This document shows, in pieces, positions 16,622-26,566 of a DNA stretch of 64,000 nt; the stretch's first letter is position 1, and each line of letters begins with the position of its first letter. Under the pieces are notes generated by a model. The model had not been told where the DNA came from and searched no databases. It was given only the letters and a program-made list of their open reading frames with translations. Origin of the DNA: an uncultured Thiothrix sp. (lineage in GTDB: Bacteria > Pseudomonadota > Gammaproteobacteria > Thiotrichales > Thiotrichaceae); NCBI RefSeq assembly GCF_937873765.1, contig NZ_CALMZC010000015.1, positions 62,001 to 126,000 of the forward strand. Reading direction: 5' to 3'. The translations under genes and the position numbers were made by a program.

Positions 16622-18106
16622 ATGAGTGCAGAACTGCTAATTAATATTACCCCGCAGGAGTCGCGCGTTGCCCTGTTAGAAAATGGTGTGCTTCAAGAAG
16701 TCTTAATTGAGCGCCTGTCACGGCGGGGCATCGTGGGCAATATCTACAAAGGTCGGGTCTCTCGGGTTTTACCGGGGATGGATGCGGCATTCATTGATAT
16801 CGGTCTCGATAAATCGGCGTTTTTACATGCTTCCGATTTGACTGAGCCACCAATGGAAGATCTCCACACTGAAGATCTCCCTAAAAAACAGCCTGTCCCA
16901 CAAATCCATGAAGTTTTGTACGAAGGTAAGCAGTTACTCGTACAAGTGATTAAAGATCCTCTAGGCAGTAAAGGAGCTCGTCTAACTACTTATATTACTT
17001 TGCCCTCGCGCTTTTTAGTGTTAATGCCCGATAATCAAACGCTTGGTATTTCTGGGAAGATTGAATCTGCTGAAGAGCGTGAACGCTTACGGGCTTTAGT
17101 GCTAAAAGTTCGTTCTGAATTTAGTGAGCAGTTTGGCTTTATTGTCAGAACTGCGGCGGATGGGATCAGTGAAGAAAGTCTACGTCAGGATATGCAGTTT
17201 TTGCTGCGCTTATGGAGCAGTATTGAGCACAGTGCCGCTGCAACTTCACAAGCAAAATTGGTCTATTCGGATTTACCGTTAGTCCTGCGGGTTTTGCGCG
17301 ATATGGTGGGTGAGCCTATTCAAAAAGTTTTGATTGATTCGCGCGAAACAGCGGCGAAAGTATGTGAGTTTAGTCAGAAATATATTCCTGATTTAGCTTC
17401 ACATATTGAACATTATCCGGGTGAGCGCCCTATTTTTGATTTACATGGGGTAGAAGAGGAAATCCAAAAATCACTGCAGCGTAAAGTGCCTTTGAAGTCA
17501 GGTGGTTATTTGATTGTCGATCAAACCGAAGCCATGACTACGATTGATGTTAATACCGGTGGTTTTGTAGGTAGTCGTAATTTAGAGGAGACGATTTTCC
17601 GTACTAATTTAGAGGCAGCACAGGCAATAGCACGCCAATTGCGCTTACGCAATTTAGGTGGAATTATCATTCTCGATTTTATCGACATGATGCAGAGTGA
17701 TCATAAGCAACAAGTCATCAAAACTTTAGAGAAAGCCCTTGAAAAAGACTATGCCAAAACCTATATCAGTGAGGTATCCCCGCTGGGCTTAGTCGAAATG
17801 ACCCGTAAGCGTACCCGCGAAAGTTTAGAGCATGTTCTGTGTGAATCTTGCTCCACTTGTAATGGGCGCGGCTATATCAAGACGGCTGAGACGGTATGCT
17901 ATGAAATTTTTCGCGAAATTCTGCGGGCGGTACGTCAATTTGATGCGAAAGAACTGTTGGTATTAGCCTCACAAGAAGTGATTGACCGCTTATTGGATGA
18001 AGAATCGGATAGTTTAGCTGAGCTACAAGAATTTGTATCGGTAGCGGTACGGTTGCAAGTTGAAGCTTTGTATAATCAAGAGCAATTTGATGTGGTTTTG
18101 CTTTAA
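16622..18106 (+). CDS. rng: Ribonuclease G
   Basis: 494 residues (E. coli 489). Single-strand endoribonuclease of the RNase E/G family, needed for 16S rRNA 5' maturation and mRNA decay. S1 domain near residues 35-125 (VGNIYKGRVSRVLPGMDAAF); catalytic aspartates lie in TTIDVNTGGFVG and IILDFIDMM; the zinc-link cysteines appear as CESCSTCNGRG. Without the long disordered C-terminus of RNase E, it is RNase G. ATG 16622 follows AAAGAGGAAAGC, a strong ribosome-binding site. It sits in the block with maf and tldD, but yhdP, often next in gammaproteobacteria, is missing here. Confidence 0.95.
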   Translation: MSAELLINITPQESRVALLENGVLQEVLIERLSRRGIVGNIYKGRVSRVLPGMDAAFIDIGLDKSAFLHASDLTEPPMEDLHTEDLPKKQPVPQIHEVLYEGKQLLVQVIKDPLGSKGARLTTYITLPSRFLVLMPDNQTLGISGKIESAEERERLRALVLKVRSEFSEQFGFIVRTAADGISEESLRQDMQFLLRLWSSIEHSAAATSQAKLVYSDLPLVLRVLRDMVGEPIQKVLIDSRETAAKVCEFSQKYIPDLASHIEHYPGERPIFDLHGVEEEIQKSLQRKVPLKSGGYLIVDQTEAMTTIDVNTGGFVGSRNLEETIFRTNLEAAQAIARQLRLRNLGGIIILDFIDMMQSDHKQQVIKTLEKALEKDYAKTYISEVSPLGLVEMTRKRTRESLEHVLCESCSTCNGRGYIKTAETVCYEIFREILRAVRQFDAKELLVLASQEVIDRLLDEESDSLAELQEFVSVAVRLQVEALYNQEQFDVVLL

Positions 18107-18204
18107 AACCGTTGACTGTCTAACACAGTAACGTCTGACGTTTGCAGTTAGAGGCCTTATAAAAATCAACGTATACTCAAGCAATCAGTCGAATGGGACG
18201 GAAT

Positions 18205-19020
18205 ATGAAAGCAATTGCTGCTTTACAAATGGCATCAGGCCCACAAGTACAAGCTAATTTAATGGAAGCAGGGCGCTTAATTGCCGAAGCTAAAGCTTTG
18301 GGTGCGGGTTTAGCAGTGCTGCCAGAAATGTTTGTCATCATGGGGCAGAATGACCAAGCGCGCGTGCAGGTGACTGAAACTTATGGTTCAGGCTTGATGC
18401 AAGCAGCTTTAGCACGCTTAGCGCGACAGCATAAAATGTGGATTCTAGCAGGGACGATTCCTCTGCGTTCAGCCGACGCGGGGCGGCCTTACGCTGCTTC
18501 CTTGCTATATAATGATCAAGGCCAAGTCGTGGCACGCTATGACAAAATTCATTTATTTGATGTCACAGTAGGCGAAAATGCTGAGGTCTATACTGAAAGC
18601 GACACGAATACGCCGGGTAATCAACTGGTGGTTGCTGATACACCTTTCGGCAAGATCGGGATGAGTGTTTGTTATGACTTACGTTTCCCTGAATTATATC
18701 GCGAATTAGCTCGGCAAGGTGCTGAGATTCTGGTAGTACCCTCTGCATTTACGGATGTGACCGGACAAGCCCATTGGGAGGTTTTATTACGCGCCCGTGC
18801 GATTGAAAATCTATGCTATGTGATAGCCCCTGCACAAGGCGGCTATCATGTGAGTGGGCGCACTACCTATGGACATTCTATGGTTATTGACTATTGGGGG
18901 CAAATTCGTGGTCAACTTAATAAAGGTTCTGGTGTGGTATTGATTGAGCCAGATTTAGAAGCTCAACGTGCACTGCGCCAACGTTTTCCCGTATTATCAC
19001 ATCGCCGCTTGCTGATGTGA
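18205..19020 (+). CDS. Nitrilase-superfamily carbon-nitrogen hydrolase
   Basis: 271 residues from ATG 18205, preceded by GGGACGGA; an ATG at 18193 would add four residues. The Glu-Lys-Cys catalytic triad is visible in VLPEMF, YDKIHLFDV and SVCYDLRFPELYREL. The pattern matches the Nit1/Nit2-like branch, in which the characterised members are deaminated-glutathione amidases or omega-amidases. Position between rng and tldD is conserved in related gammaproteobacteria. The exact substrate is not proven by sequence; deaminated glutathione amidase is the most likely reading. Confidence 0.85.
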   Translation: MKAIAALQMASGPQVQANLMEAGRLIAEAKALGAGLAVLPEMFVIMGQNDQARVQVTETYGSGLMQAALARLARQHKMWILAGTIPLRSADAGRPYAASLLYNDQGQVVARYDKIHLFDVTVGENAEVYTESDTNTPGNQLVVADTPFGKIGMSVCYDLRFPELYRELARQGAEILVVPSAFTDVTGQAHWEVLLRARAIENLCYVIAPAQGGYHVSGRTTYGHSMVIDYWGQIRGQLNKGSGVVLIEPDLEAQRALRQRFPVLSHRRLLM

Positions 19021-19041
19021 AATTGAATAAGGACTAAAAAC

Positions 19042-20487
19042 ATGCAAGATGCCATGGCTTATGCTCGCGTTGAGTTTCTGACTCCCAGTGGGTTGAATGA
19101 AGCGGCTTTAGATAAAGTATTTGCTGAGTTACTCAGTACCGACACCACCCTTGCTGATTTGTATTTTCAAGCAGCGCGGTATGAGTCTTGGGGCTTAGAA
19201 GAAGGGATTGTTAAAAGCGGTAGTTACAGTATTGAGCGGGGTGTTGGTGTGCGTTCGGTCTGTGGTGAGCAAACTGGCTTTGCCTATAGTGATGAAATCA
19301 GTCTACCAGCGCTCTTAGAATCAGCCCGTGCAGCCCGTGCCATTAGTCGGGCAGGGCAGTCAGGCAAAGTGCAAGCTTGGAAGGTGCAATTGCCAGCGCG
19401 CCATTTATATGGGCTGAGTGATCCTCTCGCTTCTTTAAGTGAGGTCGACAAAATTGATTTATTGCAGCGCATGGATACTAAAGCACGTGCGGTAAGCCCC
19501 TATGTCAAGCAAGTGATGGCAAGCTTGGTCGCAGTGCATGAGATTATTCTGATTGTGGATGAGCAAGGGCGGATGACAGCGGATGTGCGGCCTTTAGTAC
19601 GGACTAATGTCTCCGTGATCGTTGAGCGTAATGGGCAAACCGAAAGTGCTTCTTCCGGTGGTGGTGGGCGTTTTGATCTAGATTATTTCATGAATAATAA
19701 TCGTGCTGATGAATTTGCTGAAGAAGCGGTGCGTCAAGCTTTAGTTAATTTAGATGCACAAGCTGCTCCAGCAGGGACGATGACCGTGGTATTGGGTTCA
19801 GGCTGGCCCGGGGTACTCTTGCATGAGGCGATTGGGCATGGCCTAGAAGGTGATTTCAACCGCAAAGGGACTTCCGCTTTTTCGGGGCGGATTGGCGAGC
19901 AGGTGGCTAGCAAAGGCATTACCGTAGTCGATGATGGTACTTTAGAAAAGCGCCGTGGTTCTTTAACGGTGGATGATGAAGGGACTGAAACTCAATGCAC
20001 TACGCTGATTGAAGATGGCATTCTCAAAGGTTATATGCTGGATCGGCAGAATGCGGCGTTGATGGGCACTCAGTCGACCGGTAATGGTCGCCGTCAGTCT
20101 TACTCGCATTTAACCATGCCACGCATGACTAATACCTATATGCGGGCGGGTGAGTATGATCCCGCAGAGATTATTGCCTCCGTTGATAAAGGTGTTTATG
20201 CAGTGAATTTCTCAGGTGGGCAAGTGGATATTACCTCTGGGAAATTTGTGTTCTCGGCCTCAGAAGCCTATTTAATTGAAAATGGTAAAGCTACGCGGCC
20301 TTTGAAAAATGCTACCCTCATTGGGAATGGCCCTGATGTGCTGACTCGCGTACGTATGGTCGGTAATGATCTGGCTTTAGATGCCGGAATAGGCGTGTGT
20401 GGTAAAGATGGGCAAAGTGTACCGGTGGGCGTTGGCCAACCGACTTTGCGGGTTGATGGACTCACTGTTGGCGGCACGGCTGCTTAA
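19042..20487 (+). CDS. tldD: Metalloprotease TldD
   Basis: 481 residues (E. coli 481). TldD forms a heterodimeric zinc protease with TldE/PmbA, degrading unfolded peptides and maturing some peptide antibiotics. The zinc-site helix reads [12 protein letters not shown], and [13 protein letters not shown] and the C-terminal [21 protein letters not shown] are family-typical. It is 20 bp upstream of pmbA, so both subunits come from one transcript, unlike E. coli where they are unlinked. Confidence 0.95.
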   Translation: MQDAMAYARVEFLTPSGLNEAALDKVFAELLSTDTTLADLYFQAARYESWGLEEGIVKSGSYSIERGVGVRSVCGEQTGFAYSDEISLPALLESARAARAISRAGQSGKVQAWKVQLPARHLYGLSDPLASLSEVDKIDLLQRMDTKARAVSPYVKQVMASLVAVHEIILIVDEQGRMTADVRPLVRTNVSVIVERNGQTESASSGGGGRFDLDYFMNNNRADEFAEEAVRQALVNLDAQAAPAGTMTVVLGSGWPGVLLHEAIGHGLEGDFNRKGTSAFSGRIGEQVASKGITVVDDGTLEKRRGSLTVDDEGTETQCTTLIEDGILKGYMLDRQNAALMGTQSTGNGRRQSYSHLTMPRMTNTYMRAGEYDPAEIIASVDKGVYAVNFSGGQVDITSGKFVFSASEAYLIENGKATRPLKNATLIGNGPDVLTRVRMVGNDLALDAGIGVCGKDGQSVPVGVGQPTLRVDGLTVGGTAA

Positions 20488-20506
20488 GCTTAGGGAATAA
20501 AGAACT

Positions 20507-21850
20507 ATGATCGAATTAGAAAATCGACAAGCTTTAGGGGCTGAGTTTCAAGAGCTGGCCGAGTTTGTGTTGAAAGCTGCCAAAGAGCGTGGTGCGAGTG
20601 CTGCTGAAGTAGGTATTGATAAGGGTACTGGTTTATCTGTCGAAGTGCGTATGGGTAAAGTCGATAAACTGCAATATCACCGTGATCAAGGGGCTAGCCT
20701 AACCGTCTATTTTGGACATAAAAAAGGTTTTGCTTCGAGTGGTGACTTTTCCCGCAAAGCACTCGAAGATACCTTAGATGCAGCGTGTCGGATTGCGCGC
20801 TATACCGCCGAAGATGAATTCAATGGTTTGGCTGATCCAGAGTTGATGGCAAAGAATCCACTGGATTTAGATTTGTATCATCCTTGGGAGATTAATGCGG
20901 ATCGAGCCATTGAGTTAGCACTTCAGGCTGAAGGTACCGCGCGTGCTTATGATGCACGTATCACCAATAGCGATGGTGCAAGTGTGGATAGTTATGCAGG
21001 TTTGGGGGTGTATGCGAATTCAAATGGTTTCAATGGTCTGAATAGTAGTACTCGCCATTCTTTAAGTTGCTCAATTGTTGCGCAAGAAAATACTGCGATG
21101 CAGCGCGATTATTGGTATACGACCTCCTGTGTAGCTGAAGCTTTAGACTCTGCTGAATCGGTAGGCCAAGAGGCCGCGCGCCGCACAGTACGCCGTTTAG
21201 GGGGTAAGTCCATTCCGACTTGTGAGGCTCCAGTTTTGTATGCACCTGAGTTGGCGCGTGGTTTAATTGGACATTTGGTGTCAGCTTTAAGTGGTGCATC
21301 ACAATATCGTAAGGCCAGCTTCCTGTTAGATTCAGTGGGTAAGCAAATTTTCCCTGAGTTTTTGCAGTTACGTGAATGCCCCCATATTCCGCGTGCACCC
21401 GGTAGCCGGGCTTGGGATGCAGAAGGTGTGGCTACGCAGGAGCGTGATATTATCCTCAATGGTCAAGTACAGGGCTATTTCTTAGGTAGTTATTCAGCGC
21501 GTAAATTAGGGTTGCAAACCACTGGCAATGCGGGGGGTAGCTCTAATTTGCTCCTAACTCATACTGATGCTTCGTTCCAAGATTTACTGAAGCAAATGGG
21601 GCGCGGTTTATTAGTGACTGAGTTGATCGGTAGCGGTATTAATATGATTACCGGCGATTATTCACGCGGTGCAGCGGGTTTTTGGGTCGAAAATGGTGAG
21701 CTGCAATATCCTGTGGAAGAAATCACCATTGCTAGTAACTTAAAAGATATGTATCTAGGTATTCAAGGGGTGGGGACGGATATTGACCAGCGCGGCAGTA
21801 TTCAAACTGGGTCTATTCTCGTGAATCGTATGACGATTGCGGGGCAGTAA
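20507..21850 (+). CDS. pmbA: TldE/PmbA, partner subunit of the TldD protease
   Basis: 447 residues (E. coli 450). Lacks the zinc HExxxH motif, as expected for the TldE subunit, which shapes the proteolytic chamber. Family features include SAAEVGIDKGTGLSVEVR, GHKKGFASSGDFS, TTGNAGGSSNLLL, and the C-terminal DMYLGIQGVGTDIDQRGSIQ. ATG 20507 follows the tldD stop by 19 bases. A GAGCCAG/CTGGCTC hairpin follows the stop. Confidence 0.95.
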   Translation: MIELENRQALGAEFQELAEFVLKAAKERGASAAEVGIDKGTGLSVEVRMGKVDKLQYHRDQGASLTVYFGHKKGFASSGDFSRKALEDTLDAACRIARYTAEDEFNGLADPELMAKNPLDLDLYHPWEINADRAIELALQAEGTARAYDARITNSDGASVDSYAGLGVYANSNGFNGLNSSTRHSLSCSIVAQENTAMQRDYWYTTSCVAEALDSAESVGQEAARRTVRRLGGKSIPTCEAPVLYAPELARGLIGHLVSALSGASQYRKASFLLDSVGKQIFPEFLQLRECPHIPRAPGSRAWDAEGVATQERDIILNGQVQGYFLGSYSARKLGLQTTGNAGGSSNLLLTHTDASFQDLLKQMGRGLLVTELIGSGINMITGDYSRGAAGFWVENGELQYPVEEITIASNLKDMYLGIQGVGTDIDQRGSIQTGSILVNRMTIAGQ

Positions 21851-21859
21851 GCTTTAGCG

Positions 21860-21879
21860 GAGCCAGTTTTTACTGGCTC
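21860..21879. terminator. Hairpin between convergent pmbA and the pseudokinase-like gene
   Basis: GAGCCAG and CTGGCTC pair perfectly around a TTTTTA loop, nine bases after the pmbA stop and just beyond the 3' end of the opposing gene. There is no long T-run on either side, so its strength as an intrinsic terminator is uncertain. Confidence 0.45.
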
Positions 21880-21896
21880 TCACTTGTCCAAAAACT

Positions 21897-23042
21897 TTAG
21901 TTCAAGCCAAACTCTTGTTGAATATCCATTTGCATCTGTGGGCTGATGGCTTCGCTAGTTGTGCCCATTAGTTGTGCTTGTTCCAATAATTGCCTAGCTG
22001 CCGTTTGTAGTTGAGTGGAATCGGCGGCTAGTTTTTTTGCTAAACGCAAATAATATAAACCAGTTTGCAAATGTCCGCGTTGAACCGCTTCTTGGGCGCG
22101 CTCTAAATGCTTGAGTGCTTGCGGATTGGTAGGTAATTCAGGTTTAGGTGGTACTTGAATGGCTACAGGTGAGTTAGTAACTAATAAGCTAGCAGAAATT
22201 GTAGCGGTACTTGGCTTAGCATCCTCAGTCGGTAAGGAAAGATTAGCTTCTTCAACTTTTTGCACAAGCTGCTTGTCTGCCACCTTGGTTAGCGATGTAT
22301 CGGTTTTAGGTATTGTTATTTTAGGTTCTACAGCGGCTACTAAGCTGGTGATATTGGTTATATGTGTACTAGGTTTATCTAAGGTACTAACTGTTATAGC
22401 TGGTGGAGTCGGAGCTTGGACAGTTCTTCTAGGTGCTGCAAATTGATAAAGCCCTAGACTACCAGCCGCTACAACCAAACCCATGCTCCCAAGCAAAGCT
22501 AAAGGTAAAAAACGGGTTTTTTTCTTGGGTGGCACTTCAGATTGAGGCTGTAAGAGACTAGGTGACTGCTGTTCTAGAGCCTGTAGTTCTGTGAGAAATG
22601 CAGTGCCCATCAAATGCAAATCCCCATTGGGTGCTACTAAAAATAGCGCAGGATCAATACCTTTAGTAATCAAGCCTTGGTCGATGAGTTGTTGAGTAAT
22701 ACTGAGAGCCTTTTGATGTAGATTAGTAGGCTGACCTTGTAAAGCAGGCAGGACACTTAAAGACCAAGCTTCTGGTGCTTCTAGCACAAAACACACTTCA
22801 GTATCTGACCAAGCACAGTCCAAGACGTTCAATACGGCAGCTTCAGCTTTAGAACCTAAGTCTTGTAAATGATTCAGGCTCTGTTTTAAAGCGTAGTCGC
22901 TGATGAGTTGAGCAGGCAGGTAGTGAATCAATAAACGTTGATTACCGCCTGCCTGTAGCTCGCGTCCCAAAAATAGTTCACCAAGGGCGTTCGAGAAGAG
23001 ACGCTCACCTATTTTGTAGCGTTTATGTAGCACACTTTCCAT
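21897..23042 (-). CDS. Single-pass membrane protein with degenerate protein-kinase-like N-terminus
   Basis: 381 residues. The opening YKIGERLFSNALGELFLGRE resembles the glycine-loop start of Ser/Thr kinases, and residues to about 165 follow a kinase-like hydrophobic pattern, but I see no VAIK lysine, HRD or DFG, so it would be a pseudokinase. After KKKTR a membrane helix spans about 178-197, then a Thr/Pro/Ala-rich region and a C-terminal helical segment (about 310-370, HLERAQEAVQRGHLQTGLYY) that looks TPR-like. The membrane helix and positive-inside rule put the N-terminal domain in the cytoplasm. ATG 23042 follows AAGGAAATAACCT. It lies 36 bp downstream of the LysM-SBP gene on the same strand. 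No established function. Confidence 0.6.
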   Translation of the reverse strand: MESVLHKRYKIGERLFSNALGELFLGRELQAGGNQRLLIHYLPAQLISDYALKQSLNHLQDLGSKAEAAVLNVLDCAWSDTEVCFVLEAPEAWSLSVLPALQGQPTNLHQKALSITQQLIDQGLITKGIDPALFLVAPNGDLHLMGTAFLTELQALEQQSPSLLQPQSEVPPKKKTRFLPLALLGSMGLVVAAGSLGLYQFAAPRRTVQAPTPPAITVSTLDKPSTHITNITSLVAAVEPKITIPKTDTSLTKVADKQLVQKVEEANLSLPTEDAKPSTATISASLLVTNSPVAIQVPPKPELPTNPQALKHLERAQEAVQRGHLQTGLYYLRLAKKLAADSTQLQTAARQLLEQAQLMGTTSEAISPQMQMDIQQEFGLN

Positions 23043-23078
23043 AGGTTATTTCCTTGTTTGAACGCTTGCTGACTTAAA

Positions 23079-24215
23079 TCACTGTGATTTTTGCAGTGAT
23101 TCGACAGTTTTCCAATGATTAGTTAAATGCTTATCCATAATCGCGTCGTACTCACCCGATTCTTGTAAAGCTTTTAAACCTTTGTTCACATAATTCAAGA
23201 GAATGGTGGCACGCGGGTGCGTTTTATGGATAAGCACATGTAAACCTTCTACAGAGAGTTCGCGTGATAACGGTGCTACTTTATCTTGCAAACCCATTTT
23301 CGCTACCGTCTCGCGTCCGGTGAAATCATTCATTGCGACTGCATCCACTTTGCCCGCCATGAGAAGGTCGAAGCACTCTTTGACTGATTGAGGCTGTTCT
23401 AGCTTAATCAAGTTTTTCTTCAACCACTCGCGACCAGTGCGCTCTAGGTCATGAGTAAAATAGCCACTCGGACGGCATAAAGTATGCCCGATCATATCAT
23501 CATCTTTTTCAAATTTTAGTGGTGCATCATTCCGCGTGAACAAGACTTCTAACATTTGAAAAATGGGTGTGGAGAATAAAAACTGGCAGCGCATATGCTC
23601 GACATTCGGGCAGCCCGGATTTAACCAAGGAAAGCCCATGTCATATTTTTTCTCTTTGATTAAAGGATCGAGGTGTGCTGACCAATCATTAATCCAAGTC
23701 AGTTTATAACTGACATTTTGATTTTTCAGAGCCGTTTCTACTAACTCAGTAATCAAACCCCCATTAGGCAAAGATTGATCAGTGAAGGGTTGGTAATCCC
23801 CAGCAGTCAACAATTGTACTTCAATTTTGTTGATAGGATTAGTTGCTGCAGGCTCATTACTGGGTGTGGGCTGAGTGGTTGTAGTGGTGCTACTTGTAAG
23901 AGTGGCTTCAGTGAGTTCCGTAGGAGTTGTAGCGGTGTTTGCTTCGTCAAGGCAGGGGATACGTAACTCTTGGCCAACCTTTAGCAAGGCGGGGCCATCT
24001 GTCAGAATTTTAGTGTTAGCATAATAAATCATGCTGTATTTGCCAGCACTGCCATAAGCGCGTTGAGCAATAATACTTAAACTATCTCCTTTAGCGACTT
24101 TATAAGGTTGTTTGCAGTCCAAATTTTCAGCTTTTACGTTGGCTTGTAAGCTGACTAATAGCAAAAATACACATAAAAACAATCGCTTTCCATGTTGACT
24201 GAAGTGTAACCACAT
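23079..24215 (-). CDS. Secreted LysM plus solute-binding (SBP_bac_3-like) fusion protein
   Basis: 378 residues from ATG 24215, chosen because GAGG lies eight bases upstream; ATG 24245 would add ten residues with a weak site. A signal peptide (GKRLFLCVFLLLVSLQANVKA) ends near residue 29. A LysM domain spans about 37-88 (YKVAKGDSLSIIAQRAYG to VGQELRIPC), a Thr/Ser/Pro linker follows to about 130, and a family-3 solute-binding fold fills 131-370 (GLITELVETALKNQ, VDAVAMNDFTGRETVAKMGL). LysM binds peptidoglycan, so the solute-binding module would be tethered to the wall in the periplasm. No ABC permease is nearby, which argues for sensing or scaffolding rather than uptake. Likely cotranscribed with the pseudokinase-like gene. 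Confidence 0.8.
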   Translation of the reverse strand: MWLHFSQHGKRLFLCVFLLLVSLQANVKAENLDCKQPYKVAKGDSLSIIAQRAYGSAGKYSMIYYANTKILTDGPALLKVGQELRIPCLDEANTATTPTELTEATLTSSTTTTTQPTPSNEPAATNPINKIEVQLLTAGDYQPFTDQSLPNGGLITELVETALKNQNVSYKLTWINDWSAHLDPLIKEKKYDMGFPWLNPGCPNVEHMRCQFLFSTPIFQMLEVLFTRNDAPLKFEKDDDMIGHTLCRPSGYFTHDLERTGREWLKKNLIKLEQPQSVKECFDLLMAGKVDAVAMNDFTGRETVAKMGLQDKVAPLSRELSVEGLHVLIHKTHPRATILLNYVNKGLKALQESGEYDAIMDKHLTNHWKTVESLQKSQ

Positions 24216-24445
24216 ACGACTACCTCGCAAGTTTTTATTAAGCATTTTAATTCTTTAGCTGAACCTTGAATTAATGATTCATATATCGGATATAAGCACT
24301 CTTATAATGTGTGGTCAAGGCTGTGAGAAAAGTTTATTAAAAATGGTTGTTTTCCCTACAAAATTTATAGTTGTTCCTTGCAAGGTAGACAGGGATAATA
24401 TCCGGTCATTTTTTAACTTCGGCAACACAATTAGGTAGTGCTTAG

Positions 24446-25810
24446 ATGGCAGGTAAAATTTTCATAGAAACCCACGGCTGTCAGATGAATGAGTATGATT
24501 CAGCTAAGATGCTGGACGTGCTACATGCGCATGAGGGCTTGGAATTGACCAGCAATCCTGAAGAGGCGGATGTCTTGTTGCTGAATACCTGCTCGATTCG
24601 TGAGAAAGCGCAGGAAAAAGTATTTTCACAAGTCGGACGATGGCGCGCGCTTAAAGAAAAAAATCCACAGGTCATCATTGGCGTGGGTGGGTGTGTAGCG
24701 AGTCAAGAAGGTACGGCTCTACGTGAGCGAGCGCCCTTAGTGGATGTGGTGTTTGGCCCACAGACCTTGCATCGCTTGCCTGAGATGATTAAGCAAGTAC
24801 GCATGGATCATAAACCTGTGGTTGATATTAGTTTCCCTGAAATCGAGAAATTTGATTATTTACCTGAACCACGTGCAGAAGGCCCAACCGCGTTTGTATC
24901 GATCATGGAAGGTTGCAGCAAATATTGTACCTTCTGCGTCGTACCTTATACCCGTGGCGAAGAAGTATCACGTCCCTTTGATGATGTCCTAGCGGAAGTC
25001 GCACAGTTAGCTGCACAAGGTGTGCGTGAAGTTAATCTGTTGGGGCAAAATGTAAATGCTTATCGGGGGGCGATGCACGATGGTGAAATCGCGGATTTAG
25101 CGCTATTAATTCAATACGTAGCTGCTGTCGATGGCATTGATCGGATTCGCTTCACGACCTCACATCCGAATGAATTTAGTGAAAATTTAATTAATGTGTA
25201 TGCGCAAGTACCTGAGTTAGTCAGTCATTTGCACTTGCCAGTACAAAGTGGTTCGGATCGAATTTTGGCAGCAATGAAGCGCAATCACATGGTGCTAGAA
25301 TATAAATCCAAGCTGCGTAAATTACGTCAACTGCGCCCCACCATAAGTATGTCGTCTGACTTTATCGTCGGCTTTCCCGGCGAAACCGACAAGGATTTTG
25401 CGGATACTATGAAACTGATTGATGAAATCGGTTTTGATCATAGTTTCAGCTTTATCTATAGCGCCCGCCCCGGCACACCAGCAGCGAATTTGCCGGATGA
25501 CACGTCGATGGAGATCAAAAAGCAGCGGTTGCAAACTTTACAAGGCCGGATTCTGGCAAGTGCGCAGGCGATTAGCCAAGGTATGGTGGGGACGATACAG
25601 CGCGTATTAGTCGAACGTCCTGCAAAAAAGGATCCTAATCAATTAGCCGGTCGCACTGAGAACAATCGGGTGGTGAATTTTGATGGTAATGCCCGTTTGA
25701 TAGGACATTTTGTTGACATTCTAATCACGGAAGCTTTACCGAATTCCCTACGTGGGCGCGTGGTGGCGGTTGAGCGTGAAGCAGGCAGCATGGATATGCA
25801 GGCTATTTGA
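24446..25810 (+). CDS. miaB: tRNA-2-methylthio-N6-dimethylallyladenosine synthase MiaB
   Basis: 454 residues. Radical-SAM methylthiotransferase modifying A37 of tRNAs that read UNN codons. The N-terminal iron-sulfur cluster cysteines are Cys12 ([10 protein letters not shown]), Cys49 (NTCSIREK) and Cys83 (GGCVASQE); the radical-SAM cluster is CSKYCTFC at 157-164. The C-terminal TRAM domain carries [20 protein letters not shown]. All functional cysteines are intact. It is followed four bases later by truC. Confidence 0.96.
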   Translation: MAGKIFIETHGCQMNEYDSAKMLDVLHAHEGLELTSNPEEADVLLLNTCSIREKAQEKVFSQVGRWRALKEKNPQVIIGVGGCVASQEGTALRERAPLVDVVFGPQTLHRLPEMIKQVRMDHKPVVDISFPEIEKFDYLPEPRAEGPTAFVSIMEGCSKYCTFCVVPYTRGEEVSRPFDDVLAEVAQLAAQGVREVNLLGQNVNAYRGAMHDGEIADLALLIQYVAAVDGIDRIRFTTSHPNEFSENLINVYAQVPELVSHLHLPVQSGSDRILAAMKRNHMVLEYKSKLRKLRQLRPTISMSSDFIVGFPGETDKDFADTMKLIDEIGFDHSFSFIYSARPGTPAANLPDDTSMEIKKQRLQTLQGRILASAQAISQGMVGTIQRVLVERPAKKDPNQLAGRTENNRVVNFDGNARLIGHFVDILITEALPNSLRGRVVAVEREAGSMDMQAI

Positions 25811-25813
25811 GCT

Positions 25814-26566
25814 TTGTTAAAGCTTCCTATTTTATATCAAGACGACTGGCTGGTAGCGATTAACAAACCAGCCGGTTTACTTGTTCATCGTAGCCTAATT
25901 GATAAGCACGAAACCCAATTTGCCGTGCAATTAGTGCGCGATCAAATCGGCCAAAAAGTTTATCCCGTGCATCGGTTAGATCGTCCTACTTCTGGGATGT
26001 TGCTATTTGCTTTAGATGCGGCTACGGCACGTGCTGTCACTGATCAATTTACTCAAGGCTTAGTTTTGAAAACCTATAGCGCTTTAGTGCGAGGTTTTTG
26101 TGAGCTAGCCGGTGTCATTGATTATGCGCTAAAAGAAGAGCTGGATGAGATTGCCGATACTAAAGCTGATCCTAATAAACCCGCCCAAAGCGCGCTTACG
26201 CATTATCGAACACTTGAACAATTTGAACTGCCCTTCGCTTCAAGCAAACATCCGACCAGCCGCTATTCACTCTTAGAACTGCGGCCAAAAACGGGTCGCA
26301 GGCATCAATTGCGTCGCCATTTAAAGCATATTTTTCATCCGATTGTGGGCGATACCACACATGGGGATGGTAAGCAGAATAAATTATTTCGAGAACAATT
26401 TAGTTGTGAGCGGTTGCTGTTGCATGCGCAGGCTTTGCAAGTGCAGCATCCGATTAGTAAGGAGGCTTTAAATCTACAAGCACCGCTAGCGGACGAGTTT
26501 GTGCAGGTTTTACAATCAGTTGCTAGTAAGCATTTAATGGTAGGTAATTCAAATGTATATACCTAA
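25814..26566 (+). CDS. truC: tRNA pseudouridine synthase TruC-like
   Basis: 250 residues of the RluA family. The catalytic motif HRLDRPTSGMLLFAL has the nucleophilic Asp, and LYQDDWLVAINKPAGLLVHR and LRPKTGRRHQLRRHLKHI are typical. The size without an S4 domain and the sequence around HRLDRPTSG match TruC, which makes pseudouridine 65 in some tRNAs. TTG at 25814, three bases after miaB, is the start used and has no obvious ribosome-binding site. The 3' end overlaps the paiB relic by 14 bp; the last residues (about 240-250) may have been altered when that relic was formed. Confidence 0.85.
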   Translation: MLKLPILYQDDWLVAINKPAGLLVHRSLIDKHETQFAVQLVRDQIGQKVYPVHRLDRPTSGMLLFALDAATARAVTDQFTQGLVLKTYSALVRGFCELAGVIDYALKEELDEIADTKADPNKPAQSALTHYRTLEQFELPFASSKHPTSRYSLLELRPKTGRRHQLRRHLKHIFHPIVGDTTHGDGKQNKLFREQFSCERLLLHAQALQVQHPISKEALNLQAPLADEFVQVLQSVASKHLMVGNSNVYT

